Source: an uncultured Phocaeicola sp.
GTDB lineage: Bacteria > Bacteroidota > Bacteroidia > Bacteroidales > Bacteroidaceae
Assembly (NCBI GenBank): GCA_944320135.1
Contig: CALUGI010000008.1
Coordinates: 1-64,000 of the forward strand
DNA: 64,000 bases
Direction: 5' to 3'
Shown: positions 26,146 through 36,510 of the stretch, one piece after another
How positions within the stretch are numbered: position 1 is the stretch's first letter
How the letters are laid out: every line of letters starts with the position of its first letter
The notes under the pieces: generated by a model
Told to the model about the DNA's origin: nothing
Seen by the model: only the letters and a program-made list of their open reading frames with translations
Databases searched by the model: none
Translations under genes and position numbers: made by a program

Positions 26146-29100
26146 ATGAACATATCCGAACTCAGCATCAGACGGCCGGTATTGGCGACCGTCCTCACCG
26201 TAATCATCCTTCTGTTCGGTCTGATAGGCTACACCACGCTGGGAGTGCGCGAATATCCTTCCGTCGACAACCCTATCATCTCCGTAACGTGCAGCTATCC
26301 GGGAGCCAACGCAGAAGTGATAGAAAACCAGATAACCGAACCGCTGGAACAGAACATCAACGGTATTCCGGGCATCCGCTCTCTGTCGAGCACCAGCCAG
26401 CAGGGACAATCGCGCATCACTGTCGAATTTGAACTGTCCGTTGATTTGGAAACGGCTGCCAACGACGTGCGCGACAAAGTCTCTCGCGCACAGCGTTACC
26501 TGCCCCGCGACTGCGATCCGCCTACAGTCTCAAAGGCCGATGCCGATGCCAGCCCGATTCTGATGGTCGCTATCCAAAGCGACACCCGCTCCCTGCTCGA
26601 ACTGAGCGAAATAGCCGACCTGACAGTCAAAGAACAGCTGCAGACCATCCCGGACGTGAGCAGCGTCTCTATCTGGGGAGAGAAACGCTATTCCATGCGC
26701 CTGTGGCTCGACCCGGTGAAGATGGCCGGATACGGCATCACTCCGACAGACGTAAAAAATGCCATTGACGAGCAGAACCTGGAACTCCCGTCCGGAAGCA
26801 TCGAAGGAAATACCGTCGAGCTGACTCTGCGCACTATGGGACTGATGCACTCGGCAAAGGAGTTTAACAACGTCATACTGAAGGAAGATAACGGACGCAT
26901 CATCCGGTTCAGCGATATCGGCTATGCGGAATTAGGACCGGCCGACCTGAAAAGCTACATGAAGATGAACGGAGTGCCTATGGTGGGAGTTGTAGTAATT
27001 CCGCAACCGGGAGCCAACCATATCGAAATCGCCGATGCCGTGTACGAGCGCATGAAGCAAATGGAAAAAGACCTGCCCGAAGACGTAACCTACACCTACG
27101 GTTTCGACAACACCCGCTTCATCCGTGCATCCATTGCGGAAGTGGAAAGCACCGTGTACGAAGCGTTCGTGCTGGTTATCATCATCATTTTCCTTTTCTT
27201 GCGCGACTGGCGCGTGACGCTGATTCCGTGCATCGTGATTCCCGTCTCGCTCATCGGAGCGTTCTTCGTGATGTATGTAGCAGGGTTCTCCATCAATGTG
27301 CTGACCATGCTTGCCGTTGTTCTGTCGGTAGGTCTGGTAGTTGACGATGCTATCGTGATGACAGAAAACATCTACATCCGCATCGAACGGGGAATGAAGC
27401 CTTTCGAAGCCGGCATCGAAGGAGCGAAAGAAATCTTCTTCGCCGTTGTTTCCACCACCATTACGCTGGCGGCTGTATTCCTCCCCATCGTATTTATGGA
27501 GGGCACCAGCGGCCGTCTGTTCCGCGAGTTTAGTTTTGTGGTAGCCGGTTCGGTCATTATTTCTGCATTCGCCGCCCTGACTTTCACTCCGATGCTCGCC
27601 ACGAAAATGTTGAAATACCAAGAGAAGAAGAACTGGTTCTACCGGAAAACGGAACCTTTCTTTGAAGGAATGAACAACCTTTACTCACGCTCGCTTCGGG
27701 CTTTCCTCAGGAAAAGGGTCGTTGCCATTCCGATTGTGCTGATTACGATGATATTGATAGGCATACTATGGAGCCATATACCTTCTGAGATGGCGCCGTT
27801 AGAAGACCGTTCACAAATCACCATAGCCACTCGCGCTGCCGAAGGAGCGAGCTACGAATATATCCGCGACTATACGGAAGAAATCAACGCACTGGTGGAT
27901 TCGGTTGTCCCTGACGCCGCGTTCGTCACCGCGCGCGTATCGAGCGGAAGCGGAAACATCCAGATTACGCTGAAAGACATAAAGGAACGCGACTACACGC
28001 AAATGGAAGTGGCAGAGGACATATCGAAAGCCGTTCAGAAGCACACCAAGGCACGCTCATTCGTCCGCCAGCAGTCATCGTTCGGAGGACGAAAAAGCAG
28101 TATGCCGGTGCAATACGTGCTTCAGGCGGTCAGCCTTGAGAAACTGCAGGAAGTGCTTCCCGAATTTCTTGCGCGAGTGTACGACAACCCCACCTTCCAG
28201 ATGGCCGACGTCGACTTGAAATTCAGCAGTCCGGAGATGCACGTAAACATCAACCGTGACAAAGCCGGAACGATGGGAGTGAACGTGCGCGACATCGGCG
28301 AAACCCTCCAGTACGGGTTGAGCGGACAACGCATGGGCTACTTCTACATGAACGGCAAACAATACGAGATTCTGGGGCAGGTGAACCGCCAACAGCGCAA
28401 CCAGCCCGCCAGCGTGAAATCTATCTACATCCGCAACGACAAGGGGGAAATGATTCAGATGGACAACCTTGTGGAATTTGCGGAAGCCGTGGCGCCGCCG
28501 AAGCTCTACCACTACAACCGTTTCGTATCGGCCACCGTCTCTGCGGGACTTGCCGAAGGAAAGACTATCGGAGACGGACTGGACGAGATGGACAAGATTG
28601 CGGAAGACGTGCTTGACGAGACATTCCGCACAGCACTGTCGGGCGACTCGAAAGACTACCGCGAAAGTTCGTCGAGCCTGATGTTTGCCTTCATCTTCGC
28701 GCTGGTGCTGATTTACCTGATTCTTTCGGCGCAATTCGAAAGTTTCAAAGACCCGTTGGTAATCATGCTCACCGTGCCTTTGGCCATTGCCGGAGCATTG
28801 GTTTTCATGTACTTCGCTGACATCACGATGAACATCTTCAGTCAAATCGGCATCATCATGCTGATTGGTCTGGTGGCCAAGAACGGCATTCTGATTGTGG
28901 AGTTCGCCAACCAGAAGCAAGAAGCGGGAGAAGACAAGATGCACGCCATACGCGACGCGGCCCTCCAGCGTCTGCGCCCTATCCTGATGACCAGTGCGGC
29001 CACCGTGCTCGGCCTGATTCCCTTGGCGTTCGCCACGGGAGAAGGAGCCAACCAGCGCATCGCAATGGGAACGGCGGTGATAGGAGGCATGGTTATCTCT

Positions 29101-29178
29101 ACCTTCCTCACCATGTACATCGTACCGGCCATTTATTCATACATATCAACCGACCGATCCAAAAAGAAGAAAGCATGA
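26146..29178 (+). CDS. RND efflux permease (AcrB/MexF-like)
   Basis: This 1010-residue inner-membrane pump has twelve helices and two large periplasmic loops. It starts MNISELSIRRPVLATVLTVI, as RND pumps of the HAE1 group do. Helix 4 carries the proton-relay aspartates in VGLVVDDAIVMTENIYIRIE. The porter-domain motif CSYPGANAEVIENQITEPLE and the late helix segment GLVAKNGILIVEFANQ are also present. Residues fit drug or detergent efflux pumps rather than metal exporters. It lies 21 bases after the adaptor gene, and its stop overlaps the channel gene start (ATGA). Confidence 0.95.
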   Translation: MNISELSIRRPVLATVLTVIILLFGLIGYTTLGVREYPSVDNPIISVTCSYPGANAEVIENQITEPLEQNINGIPGIRSLSSTSQQGQSRITVEFELSVDLETAANDVRDKVSRAQRYLPRDCDPPTVSKADADASPILMVAIQSDTRSLLELSEIADLTVKEQLQTIPDVSSVSIWGEKRYSMRLWLDPVKMAGYGITPTDVKNAIDEQNLELPSGSIEGNTVELTLRTMGLMHSAKEFNNVILKEDNGRIIRFSDIGYAELGPADLKSYMKMNGVPMVGVVVIPQPGANHIEIADAVYERMKQMEKDLPEDVTYTYGFDNTRFIRASIAEVESTVYEAFVLVIIIIFLFLRDWRVTLIPCIVIPVSLIGAFFVMYVAGFSINVLTMLAVVLSVGLVVDDAIVMTENIYIRIERGMKPFEAGIEGAKEIFFAVVSTTITLAAVFLPIVFMEGTSGRLFREFSFVVAGSVIISAFAALTFTPMLATKMLKYQEKKNWFYRKTEPFFEGMNNLYSRSLRAFLRKRVVAIPIVLITMILIGILWSHIPSEMAPLEDRSQITIATRAAEGASYEYIRDYTEEINALVDSVVPDAAFVTARVSSGSGNIQITLKDIKERDYTQMEVAEDISKAVQKHTKARSFVRQQSSFGGRKSSMPVQYVLQAVSLEKLQEVLPEFLARVYDNPTFQMADVDLKFSSPEMHVNINRDKAGTMGVNVRDIGETLQYGLSGQRMGYFYMNGKQYEILGQVNRQQRNQPASVKSIYIRNDKGEMIQMDNLVEFAEAVAPPKLYHYNRFVSATVSAGLAEGKTIGDGLDEMDKIAEDVLDETFRTALSGDSKDYRESSSSLMFAFIFALVLIYLILSAQFESFKDPLVIMLTVPLAIAGALVFMYFADITMNIFSQIGIIMLIGLVAKNGILIVEFANQKQEAGEDKMHAIRDAALQRLRPILMTSAATVLGLIPLAFATGEGANQRIAMGTAVIGGMVISTFLTMYIVPAIYSYISTDRSKKKKA

Positions 29179-30494
29179 AAAAACGCCTTTATATTATAAG
29201 CATACTGTCCGCTTTGGGCATTCCCGCCCAAGCGCAATACACATACACCCTCAGACAATGTCTGGAAGAGGGACTTGCCAACAACTATTCGCTGCGCATC
29301 ACCCGCAACGAAGAACAAATCAGCAAGAACAACGCCACATTGGGCAACGCAGGCTATCTGCCGACAGTCGACCTCACCGCCGGATACACCGGAACCAACG
29401 ACAACAGCAACTCCGAAGCCCGCAGCACCGGAGAGACAACCAAAACGAGAGGCATCTACGACCAGACGTTAGACGCAGGAATCGACTTGAACTGGACCAT
29501 CTTCGACGGCTTCAACATCAGCACGAACTACAAGCAGCTGAAAGAAATGGAGAGGCTGGGAGCCACCAACACCCGCATCGCCATCGAGGACTTCATAGCG
29601 AACCTGACTGCGGAATACTACAACTACATCCAGCAGGAAATCCGCCTGAAGAACTTCCGCTATGCCGTTTCGCTGTCCAGAGAGCGACTCCGTATCGTGG
29701 AAGAACGCTACCACATCGGAAACTTCTCCCGCCTTGACTATCAGCAGGCTACTGTCGACTTCAACGCCGACCGCGCCCAATACATCAAGCAACGGGAGCT
29801 GGTCCACACGTCACGAATCAACCTGAACGAACTGATGGCGGCAGAAGACATGGATCGCCCCATCAAAGTGAAAGACTCGCTGATTGACGTCAACGAACAC
29901 CTGAACTTCACCGAGCTCTGGAACGGAACGCTCAACACGAACGCCAGCCTGCTGCAGGCCGACCAGAACACGACCATCGCGCAATTGGACTACAAAAAGG
30001 TATTGTCGCGGAACTATCCTTATGTCCGCCTGAACGCCGGTTACGGCTACACCTTCAACAAATACGACGTGAACGCCACGCGCCAACGGAGCAACTGGGG
30101 GTTCAGCGGAGGAATCACGGTGGGATTCAACATCTTCGACGGAAACAGAAAGCGCGAAAAGAAGAACGCCAGCCTTGCCATCCGCAACGCGCAACTGGCG
30201 CGCGACGAACTGGAGCAGGGACTGCGAGCCGACTTGAGCAACCTGTGGCAGGCTTACCGGAACAATATCCGCCTGCTCAACTTAGAGCGCCAGAACCTGA
30301 TTTCGGCAAAGGAAAACCACGAGATTGCCAAGGAACGCTATCTGCTGGGCGACCTTTCCGGCATCGAGATGCGCGAAGCGCAGAAAAGCCTGCTCGATGC
30401 GGAAGAACGCATCCTCTCTGCCGAATATGACACCAAAATGTGCGAAATCTCGCTCATGCAGCTCAGCGGAAAAATAACGCACTACTTGAAATAA
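29175..30494 (+). CDS. TolC-family outer-membrane efflux channel
   Basis: This 439-residue protein has a signal peptide (MKKRLYIISILSALGIPAQA) followed by YTYTLRQCLEEGLANNYSLR, the usual start of the outer membrane efflux protein repeat. Two long coiled-coil halves follow with the second repeat at about residues 245-430 (ADQNTTIAQLDYKKVLSRNY, ERQNLISAKENHEIAKERYL). It is the exit duct of the tripartite pump encoded by the two genes upstream. The start overlaps the pump gene by four bases. Array E begins eight bases after its stop. Confidence 0.93.
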   Translation: MKKRLYIISILSALGIPAQAQYTYTLRQCLEEGLANNYSLRITRNEEQISKNNATLGNAGYLPTVDLTAGYTGTNDNSNSEARSTGETTKTRGIYDQTLDAGIDLNWTIFDGFNISTNYKQLKEMERLGATNTRIAIEDFIANLTAEYYNYIQQEIRLKNFRYAVSLSRERLRIVEERYHIGNFSRLDYQQATVDFNADRAQYIKQRELVHTSRINLNELMAAEDMDRPIKVKDSLIDVNEHLNFTELWNGTLNTNASLLQADQNTTIAQLDYKKVLSRNYPYVRLNAGYGYTFNKYDVNATRQRSNWGFSGGITVGFNIFDGNRKREKKNASLAIRNAQLARDELEQGLRADLSNLWQAYRNNIRLLNLERQNLISAKENHEIAKERYLLGDLSGIEMREAQKSLLDAEERILSAEYDTKMCEISLMQLSGKITHYLK

Positions 30495-30501
30495 GCGGAA
30501 A

Positions 30502-30589
30502 ATTTCCGCCGCCTTCCATACGGAACGCGCGGGCATTCCGAACGAAACGCCCGCGCGTTTTCCGCCAAACGCCCCGACGCTTTAAAGCC
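30502..30589. repeat. Period-22 intergenic array E (4 units), with terminator-like hairpin
   Basis: Units of 22 nt start at 30502, 30524, 30546 and 30568. AACGCGCGGGC (30524-30534) pairs perfectly with GCCCGCGCGTT (30549-30559), and TT follows, so in this position the array could end the efflux operon. Confidence 0.7.
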
Positions 30590-30629
30590 ATAAATCGAGC
30601 GGATACGGCTGCCCTTCATATTTTTTTCG

Positions 30630-30637
30630 TATCTTTG
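30630..30637 (+). promoter_or_regulatory. -7 box upstream of the amino-acid permease
   Basis: TATCTTTG, an exact TAnnTTTG match identical to the box inside the CRISPR repeat. Start predicted near 30641, leader about 40 bases. The -33 region is not clear. Confidence 0.5.
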
Positions 30638-30680
30638 CCCTCTGTTCATTCAAATAAAAGACAAATACAGCCGAAAAAAA

Positions 30681-32372
30681 ATGGGATTGTTCATTCGGAA
30701 AAGTATAGAGGCCCTACAGGATGAAGCCGCAGAAACCGGTTCGAAAACCTTGAAGCGAGTGCTCGGCCCGGTCAGTCTGGTAGCGTTAGGAGTCGGGGTG
30801 ATTATCGGAGCGGGACTGTTCTCCATCACGGGGACGGTAGCCGCCGGCTATACGGGGCCGGCCATCACCCTGTCGTTTGTCATCGCAGCCGTCGGATGCT
30901 GCTTTGCCGGATTATGCTATGCGGAATTCGCCTCCATGATTCCCGTTGCAGGAAGCGCCTACACCTATTCGTATGCCACAATGGGCGAACTCATCGCATG
31001 GATTATCGGATGGGACCTCGTGCTGGAATACACCGTGGCAGCCACTACCGTAAGCATCAGCTGGAGCCGCTATCTGACAGTGTTTTGCCAGGGAATCGGC
31101 ATCGAACTCCCCCATGCCCTGACCGCCTGCCCGTGGGACGGGGGCATCATCAACATCCCCGCCATGATTATCGTGGTGCTGATGAGCGTCATCCTGATGC
31201 GGGGAACGGCGGGCAGTTCCTTTTTCAACGGACTCATCGTATTCCTGAAGATTGCAGTTATCCTTATCTTCGTGACGTTGGGCTGGAAATTCATCCAGAC
31301 GGACAACTACATCCCTTACATTCCTGAAAACACCGGGAAACTCGGAGAGTTCGGCATTTCTGGAATCCTCAGAGGGGCGGCTATCGTATTTTTCGCCTTC
31401 CTCGGCTTCGATGCCGTAAGCACTGCGGCGCAGGAAACCAAGAACCCGAAGCGCGACATGCCTGTCGGCATTCTGGTCTCATTGCTGATATGCACCGTAT
31501 TGTATACGCTTTTCGCCCACGTGATGACGGGAGTGGCTCACTACACCGACTTCGCCGGACACGTGGGAATCGCTCCTGTGGCCGTGGCCATCGAGAAGAT
31601 GGGCTTTCCGGACGCTTCCGGTGCCATCCAGCCGATATATCCGTGGCTGAACAAGGCCATCATCCTGGCTATCCTGTTCGGATACTGCTCGGTCATCATG
31701 GTCACGCTGCTCGGACAGAGCCGGGTTTTCCTCAGCATGAGCCGCGACGGACTGCTTCCCCCTTTCTTTTCAAGAATCAACGAGAAGTACCGCACGCCCG
31801 TCCACAGCAACTGCCTTTTCATGGTTGTGGTCAGTCTGCTCGCAGGGTTTGTCCCGGCGGAAGTAGCCGGAGAAATGACCAGCATCGGCACGCTGCTCGC
31901 CTTTACACTCGTATGCGCCGCCGTGCTTGTTGTCCGCAAGACCATGCCCGACATTCACAGGGCGTTCAAGACCCCATTCGTGCCTTTCGTGCCGATTATG
32001 GGCATACTCACCTGCCTCTGCATGATGTGTTTCCTCCCGGCAGACACATGGATACGTCTGGTTCTGTGGATGCTTGTCGGACTGGACGTCTATGCCTGCT
32101 ACGGCATCAGGCACAGCAAACTCGAACACGGAAAAGCGCACCGTCAGGGAGACATCGTGCTGAACGTGCTCGGACTGGCGCTTTCAGTGTTGAGCGTCAT
32201 CACCGGCCTCTGGCACCAGCAGACAGTAGGATGGGAAGAAGACAAGACGCTGCTGACCATCTCGTTTGCGTTTGCATTCACCCATTGCGCCTTCTACATG
32301 TGGCGGATATGGAAACATTCGCATTCATATAAAACGACAGACAAACGCTCAAAAACAAGTTCAAACTCTTAA
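30681..32372 (+). CDS. APC-family amino-acid permease
   Basis: This 563-residue protein has twelve or more membrane helices. The first carries the APC substrate-binding motif GVGVIIGAGLFSITG, and helix 3 carries PVAGSAYTYSYATMGELIAW. It resembles the cationic amino-acid transporter (CAT/YfnA) branch: the conserved GFDAVSTAAQETKNPKRDMP is typical. The C-terminal third (about residues 460-563) adds two more hydrophobic helices and a polar tail. It probably imports or exchanges an amino acid; the specific one is not evident. It is monocistronic by spacing. Confidence 0.9.
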   Translation: MGLFIRKSIEALQDEAAETGSKTLKRVLGPVSLVALGVGVIIGAGLFSITGTVAAGYTGPAITLSFVIAAVGCCFAGLCYAEFASMIPVAGSAYTYSYATMGELIAWIIGWDLVLEYTVAATTVSISWSRYLTVFCQGIGIELPHALTACPWDGGIINIPAMIIVVLMSVILMRGTAGSSFFNGLIVFLKIAVILIFVTLGWKFIQTDNYIPYIPENTGKLGEFGISGILRGAAIVFFAFLGFDAVSTAAQETKNPKRDMPVGILVSLLICTVLYTLFAHVMTGVAHYTDFAGHVGIAPVAVAIEKMGFPDASGAIQPIYPWLNKAIILAILFGYCSVIMVTLLGQSRVFLSMSRDGLLPPFFSRINEKYRTPVHSNCLFMVVVSLLAGFVPAEVAGEMTSIGTLLAFTLVCAAVLVVRKTMPDIHRAFKTPFVPFVPIMGILTCLCMMCFLPADTWIRLVLWMLVGLDVYACYGIRHSKLEHGKAHRQGDIVLNVLGLALSVLSVITGLWHQQTVGWEEDKTLLTISFAFAFTHCAFYMWRIWKHSHSYKTTDKRSKTSSNS

Positions 32373-32429
32373 AATAAGTTATATAACCAAGGCTTGAACA
32401 AAAAAAACGACTTTTAAACTATATCCCAT

Positions 32430-32454
32430 CTGTAAAAAAGCTGTTATTTTACAG
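32430..32454 (+). promoter_or_regulatory. Hairpin in the cysQ 5' region
   Basis: CTGTAAAA (32430-32437) pairs with TTTTACAG (32447-32454), eight perfect pairs ending 13 bases before the cysQ ATG. It may be a protein-binding palindrome for sulfur control or a leader hairpin that affects translation. No T tract follows, so it is not a terminator. Confidence 0.4.
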
Positions 32455-32467
32455 CAATTTATGTATT

Positions 32468-33307
32468 ATGGACAAGAATATCTTATACGTTGCCATTCAA
32501 ACTGCATTGAAAGCCGGAGCGGAAATCATGGACGTGTACACCGATCCGAACGCTGATTTTGAAATAGAAAAGAAGGCGGACAACTCTCCGCTTACCATCG
32601 CCGACCGCAAATCGCACGCTGTGATTGCGGGCGCACTGGCTGCCACTCCCTATCCCATCCTGAGCGAGGAAGGAAAAAAGATTCCCCAGGAAGAGCGGAG
32701 GGGATGGAGCGAACTGTGGGTGGTGGACCCGCTGGACGGAACCAAGGAATTCATCAAACGGAACGGAGAGTTTACCGTAAACATCGCTTATGTAAGAAAC
32801 GGGCGGCCGGAAGCGGGGGTCATCTATATCCCCGTAAAGAAACAACTGTACTTTGCCGACACTGAATGGGGGGCATACAAGGCTGACAACATCTCCGCAC
32901 TGGAGGAAGGGACAACCGTCGACAGCCTCATCGCCGCCAGCCGCCGTCTGCCCGAACCGGAAAACCGGCACGACAACTTCGTGATTGTAGCTTCCCGCTC
33001 GCATCTCACCCCCGAAACGCAGGCATACATCGACGAAATGGAAAAGAAGCATGATAAGGTGGAAACCATCTCAAGCGGAAGTTCGCTGAAACTCTGTCTG
33101 GTTGCCGAAGGAAAAGCCGACGTATATCCCCGGTTCGCTCCGACTATGGAATGGGACACGGCGGCAGGACATGCCATCGTGCGCGCATCGGGAGGCGAAG
33201 TCTACCAGGCAGGGAAAGACGAACCGCTGCGCTATAACAAGGAAGACCTGCTCAACCCGTGGTTCATCGTATTCCCCAAAATGCAGAACAACACAGAATC
33301 AGACTAA
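32468..33307 (+). CDS. cysQ: 3'(2'),5'-bisphosphate nucleotidase
   Basis: This 279-residue inositol-monophosphatase-superfamily enzyme hydrolyses 3'-phosphoadenosine 5'-phosphate (PAP) to AMP. PAP is the by-product of each transfer from PAPS, and its removal prevents product inhibition. Motifs are the metal site KKADNSPLTIADRKSH, ILSEEGK, and WVVDPLDGTKEFIKRNGEFT; the C-terminal TMEWDTAAGHAIVRASGG is also diagnostic. It opens the sulfate-activation operon and is followed after 23 bases by an SLC13-type permease. Confidence 0.94.
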   Translation: MDKNILYVAIQTALKAGAEIMDVYTDPNADFEIEKKADNSPLTIADRKSHAVIAGALAATPYPILSEEGKKIPQEERRGWSELWVVDPLDGTKEFIKRNGEFTVNIAYVRNGRPEAGVIYIPVKKQLYFADTEWGAYKADNISALEEGTTVDSLIAASRRLPEPENRHDNFVIVASRSHLTPETQAYIDEMEKKHDKVETISSGSSLKLCLVAEGKADVYPRFAPTMEWDTAAGHAIVRASGGEVYQAGKDEPLRYNKEDLLNPWFIVFPKMQNNTESD

Positions 33308-33330
33308 CTATAATTCACATCTTTAAGAAC

Positions 33331-34899
33331 ATGAACTTTGAAATACTCTTTGTATTGCTCGGCCTGACCGGAATGCTGATTGCCCTTATTCTGGACAAGA
33401 TGCGTCCCGGCATCGTCCTGCTGTCTCTGGTAGTAGTATTCATGGCGGCGGGCATCATCACCCCGAAGCAGATGGTAGCCGGATTCAGCAACCGGGGCAT
33501 GATTACGGTCGCACTGCTCTTTCTCGTCAGTGAGGGTGTAAGACAGAGCGGGGCACTGAGCACCATCGTCAAGAAGCTGCTGCCGGAAAAAGAGACTACG
33601 GTCACAAAGGCCCAACTGCGGCTCCTTCCCATCGTGAGCGCGTTCTCGGCATTCCTCAACAATACGCCGGTAGTCGTCATCTTCGCGCCTATCGTGAAGA
33701 ACTGGGCAAAGAAAATCGGCCTGTCATGCACCAAATTCCTGATTCCGCTGTCGTATGCCACCATCCTCGGAGGATTGTGTACGCTGATTGGTACTTCGAC
33801 CAATCTGGTTGTCCACGGAATGATGATAGACAAAGGGCTTCCGGGGCTCAAGATGTTCGACCTTGCCTTCATCGGCATTCCGATTACAATCGTCGGTCTG
33901 GCATTCATCATACTGACATCGAAGAAACTGCTGCCGGCGGAACGTCCGGACAACTTTGAAGAGGAAGAGGCGGACGCGGCAGTCGAGAAAGGACAGCACA
34001 TCGTGGAAGTCGTGCTTGCCTCCCGTTTCCCGGGTCTGAAACGGAAGCTGAAGAACTTTGATTTCAAGCGACGCTATGGAGCGGAAATCAAAGAGATACG
34101 TCAGGGAGGGCAGGTCATCACCGAGAATCTGGGAGAAGTGAGACTGCAGCAAGGCGACACGCTGGTCCTGCTGGCCGACGACTCTTTCACAAAGACATGG
34201 GGCGACTCGTCGGTATTCCTCATGATGACCAACGGCAAGGAAATCCCGACCCGTCCCGTTCCGCCCTGGAAGAAGTGGACTGCACTGGCACTGCTTCTCA
34301 TCATGATCGTAGGAGCGACGATAGGTGAACTTCCCTACTTTCAGGAACATTTCCCGAATGTGAAGATGGACATGTTTTTCTTCGCCGCCGTAACAGCTGT
34401 CGTAATGGCCTGGCTCAAGATATTCCCTCCGAAGAAATATACCAAATACATCAGTTGGGACATTCTGATCACAATCGCCTGCGCATTCGCCATCAGCGCG
34501 GCAATGGAAGAGTCGGGACTGGCCGCTCTGATAGCGAATTTCATCAAGAACGTGGCGGGCTCGCTGGGCGCATGGGGCGCGCTTGCCCTGCTTTACTTCG
34601 TCACGCTCGTCATCACCGAGCTTATCACGAACAATGCCGCCGCCGCGCTTGCCTTCCCGCTCGCGCTGGAAACGGCACAGAAGTTCGGAGTGGACCCCAT
34701 GCCGTTCTTCATCGCAATCTGTATCGCGGCATCGGCAGGCTTCGCCACTCCCATCGGCTATCAGACCAATCTGATTGTCCAGGGAGCCGGGAACTATCGA
34801 TTCACGGATTTCATGAGAATAGGAATCCCCATGGACTTGATTGTCATGATAATATCCATCATACTCATCCCCTTAATCTGGCCTTTCGTCCCAGCTTGA
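33331..34899 (+). CDS. SLC13-family anion permease with TrkA-C domain (probable sulfate importer)
   Basis: The start at 33331 (MNFEILFVLLGLTGMLIALI) is preferred because the upstream in-frame ATG at 33259 lies inside cysQ. The 522-residue protein has two blocks of membrane helices carrying the SLC13/DASS motifs SAFLNNTPVVVIFAPIVKNW and ELITNNAAAALAFPLALETA. They flank a cytosolic TrkA-C-like domain (about residues 210-300, VRLQQGDTLVLLADDSFTKT). Related permeases carry sulfate or dicarboxylates. Location inside a sulfate-activation operon makes sulfate the likely substrate; this is inference. Confidence 0.85.
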   Translation: MNFEILFVLLGLTGMLIALILDKMRPGIVLLSLVVVFMAAGIITPKQMVAGFSNRGMITVALLFLVSEGVRQSGALSTIVKKLLPEKETTVTKAQLRLLPIVSAFSAFLNNTPVVVIFAPIVKNWAKKIGLSCTKFLIPLSYATILGGLCTLIGTSTNLVVHGMMIDKGLPGLKMFDLAFIGIPITIVGLAFIILTSKKLLPAERPDNFEEEEADAAVEKGQHIVEVVLASRFPGLKRKLKNFDFKRRYGAEIKEIRQGGQVITENLGEVRLQQGDTLVLLADDSFTKTWGDSSVFLMMTNGKEIPTRPVPPWKKWTALALLLIMIVGATIGELPYFQEHFPNVKMDMFFFAAVTAVVMAWLKIFPPKKYTKYISWDILITIACAFAISAAMEESGLAALIANFIKNVAGSLGAWGALALLYFVTLVITELITNNAAAALAFPLALETAQKFGVDPMPFFIAICIAASAGFATPIGYQTNLIVQGAGNYRFTDFMRIGIPMDLIVMIISIILIPLIWPFVPA

Positions 34900-34919
34900 G
34901 AAAATAACAAACATTCATT

Positions 34920-35516
34920 ATGGAACATATCTACCCTATATTCGACAAGATGCTCACCCGTGCGGACAAGGAAGCACTGCTGGGCCAGCACGGTATCATG
35001 GTCTGGTTCACCGGACTGAGCGGTTCGGGCAAAAGCACCATCGCCATCGCCCTGGAACGCGAGCTCCAGAAACGGCACCTGCTCTGCCGTATCCTTGACG
35101 GTGACAATATCCGCAGCGGGATAAACAACAACCTTGGATTCTCCGCAGAAGACCGTGTGGAAAATATCCGGCGCATTGCGGAAGTGGGAAAGCTGTTCGT
35201 GGATACAGGCATCATTACCATCGCCGCATTCATCAGTCCGAACAACGACATCCGTGAGATGGCGGCAGACATCATCGGCAAGAATGATTTCATGGAAATC
35301 TATGTAAGCACGCCGATTGAAGAATGCGAACGACGGGATGTGAAAGGGCTGTATGCCAAGGCACGCCGGGGAGAAATCAAGAACTTCACAGGAGTCTCAG
35401 CCCCCTTTGAAGCACCGCTCCATCCGTCCCTGTCGCTCGACACCTCAAAGCTGTCGCTCGAGGAGTCCGTCAACCGACTGCTGGAACTGATTTTACCGAA
35501 AGTAATTAAAAAATAA
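34920..35516 (+). CDS. cysC: Adenylylsulfate kinase
   Basis: This 198-residue P-loop enzyme phosphorylates adenosine 5'-phosphosulfate (APS) to PAPS. Visible motifs are the Walker A loop [11 protein letters not shown], the APS-binding [20 protein letters not shown] with [13 protein letters not shown], and the family region [15 protein letters not shown]. The C-terminal [12 protein letters not shown] is also typical. It lies 20 bases after the permease and 7 bases before cysD. Presence of an APS kinase commits the pathway to PAPS, the donor for the sulfotransferase at the operon's end. Confidence 0.96.
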   Translation: MEHIYPIFDKMLTRADKEALLGQHGIMVWFTGLSGSGKSTIAIALERELQKRHLLCRILDGDNIRSGINNNLGFSAEDRVENIRRIAEVGKLFVDTGIITIAAFISPNNDIREMAADIIGKNDFMEIYVSTPIEECERRDVKGLYAKARRGEIKNFTGVSAPFEAPLHPSLSLDTSKLSLEESVNRLLELILPKVIKK

Positions 35517-35523
35517 CTATATC

Positions 35524-36435
35524 ATGCAAGAAGAATACAATTTGAGCCACTTGAAGGAACTCGAAGCCGAGTCCATCCACATTATCCGTGAAGTGGCCGC
35601 CTCTTTTGAAAATCCGGTCATGCTTTATAGCATCGGCAAGGATTCTTCCGTAATGGTGCGCCTGGCCGAAAAAGCGTTCGCACCGGGAAAAGCTCCTTTC
35701 CCCCTGATGCACATCGACTCGAAATGGAAATTCAAGGAGATGCTGCAATTCAGGGATAACTATGCCAAGGAACACGGCTGGAAACTGATTGTGGAAAGCA
35801 ACATGGAAGCGTTCCGTGCCGGTGTGGGTCCGTTCACACACGGAAGCAAGGTACACACGGATTTGATGAAGACGCAAGCCCTGCTGCACGCGCTCGACAA
35901 ATATAAATTCGACGCGGCGTTTGGAGGCGCACGCCGCGACGAAGAAAAATCGCGCGCCAAGGAACGAATCTTCTCATTCCGCAACGAGTTCCACCAATGG
36001 GACCCCAAAAACCAACGCCCGGAATTGTGGGACATTTACAACACGCGCATCCGCAAAGGTGAAAGCATCCGTGTGTTCCCGTTGAGCAACTGGACGGAAC
36101 TGGACGTATGGCAATACATCCGCCTGGAGAACATTCCAATCGTTCCGCTTTATTTTGCAAAAGAACGCCCTACGGTAAACATAGACGGACAGCTAATCAT
36201 GCCGGACGACGACCGTCTGCCGGAAAAATACCGTGACAAGATTGAAATGAAGAAAATCCGTTTCCGCACACTGGGATGCTGGCCGCTGACCGGCGCCATC
36301 GAAAGCGAGGCTGACACTATCGAGAAGATTGTGGAAGAGATGATGACCACCACGAAGAGCGAGCGCACCACCCGTGTCATCGACTTCGACCAGGATGCCA
36401 GCATGGAAGAGAAAAAACGGGAAGGATACTTTTAA
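35524..36435 (+). CDS. cysD: Sulfate adenylyltransferase subunit 2
   Basis: This 303-residue ATP-pyrophosphatase-fold subunit makes APS from ATP and sulfate together with CysN. Motifs are the PP-loop [17 protein letters not shown] (about residues 39-55), [35 protein letters not shown] and the C-terminal [20 protein letters not shown]. The length is normal for CysD. It sits between cysC and cysN. The 75-base gap to cysN contains an AT-rich palindrome (36449-36488). Confidence 0.96.
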   Translation: MQEEYNLSHLKELEAESIHIIREVAASFENPVMLYSIGKDSSVMVRLAEKAFAPGKAPFPLMHIDSKWKFKEMLQFRDNYAKEHGWKLIVESNMEAFRAGVGPFTHGSKVHTDLMKTQALLHALDKYKFDAAFGGARRDEEKSRAKERIFSFRNEFHQWDPKNQRPELWDIYNTRIRKGESIRVFPLSNWTELDVWQYIRLENIPIVPLYFAKERPTVNIDGQLIMPDDDRLPEKYRDKIEMKKIRFRTLGCWPLTGAIESEADTIEKIVEEMMTTTKSERTTRVIDFDQDASMEEKKREGYF

Positions 36436-36448
36436 ATGAAGAATGATG

Positions 36449-36488
36449 AGTTAATAATTAAGAATAGGTCATGCATCCGTTATTAACT
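36449..36488. repeat. AT-rich palindrome between cysD and cysN
   Basis: AGTTAATAA (36449-36457) pairs with TTATTAACT (36480-36488). The flanking sequence (ATTAAGAAT, ATGAAGAATGATG) resembles the spacer between cysN and the sulfotransferase gene and the repeats around the insert in the arg operon. Confidence 0.5.
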
Positions 36489-36510
36489 GTTAACTATTAA
36501 TTGAAGAAAA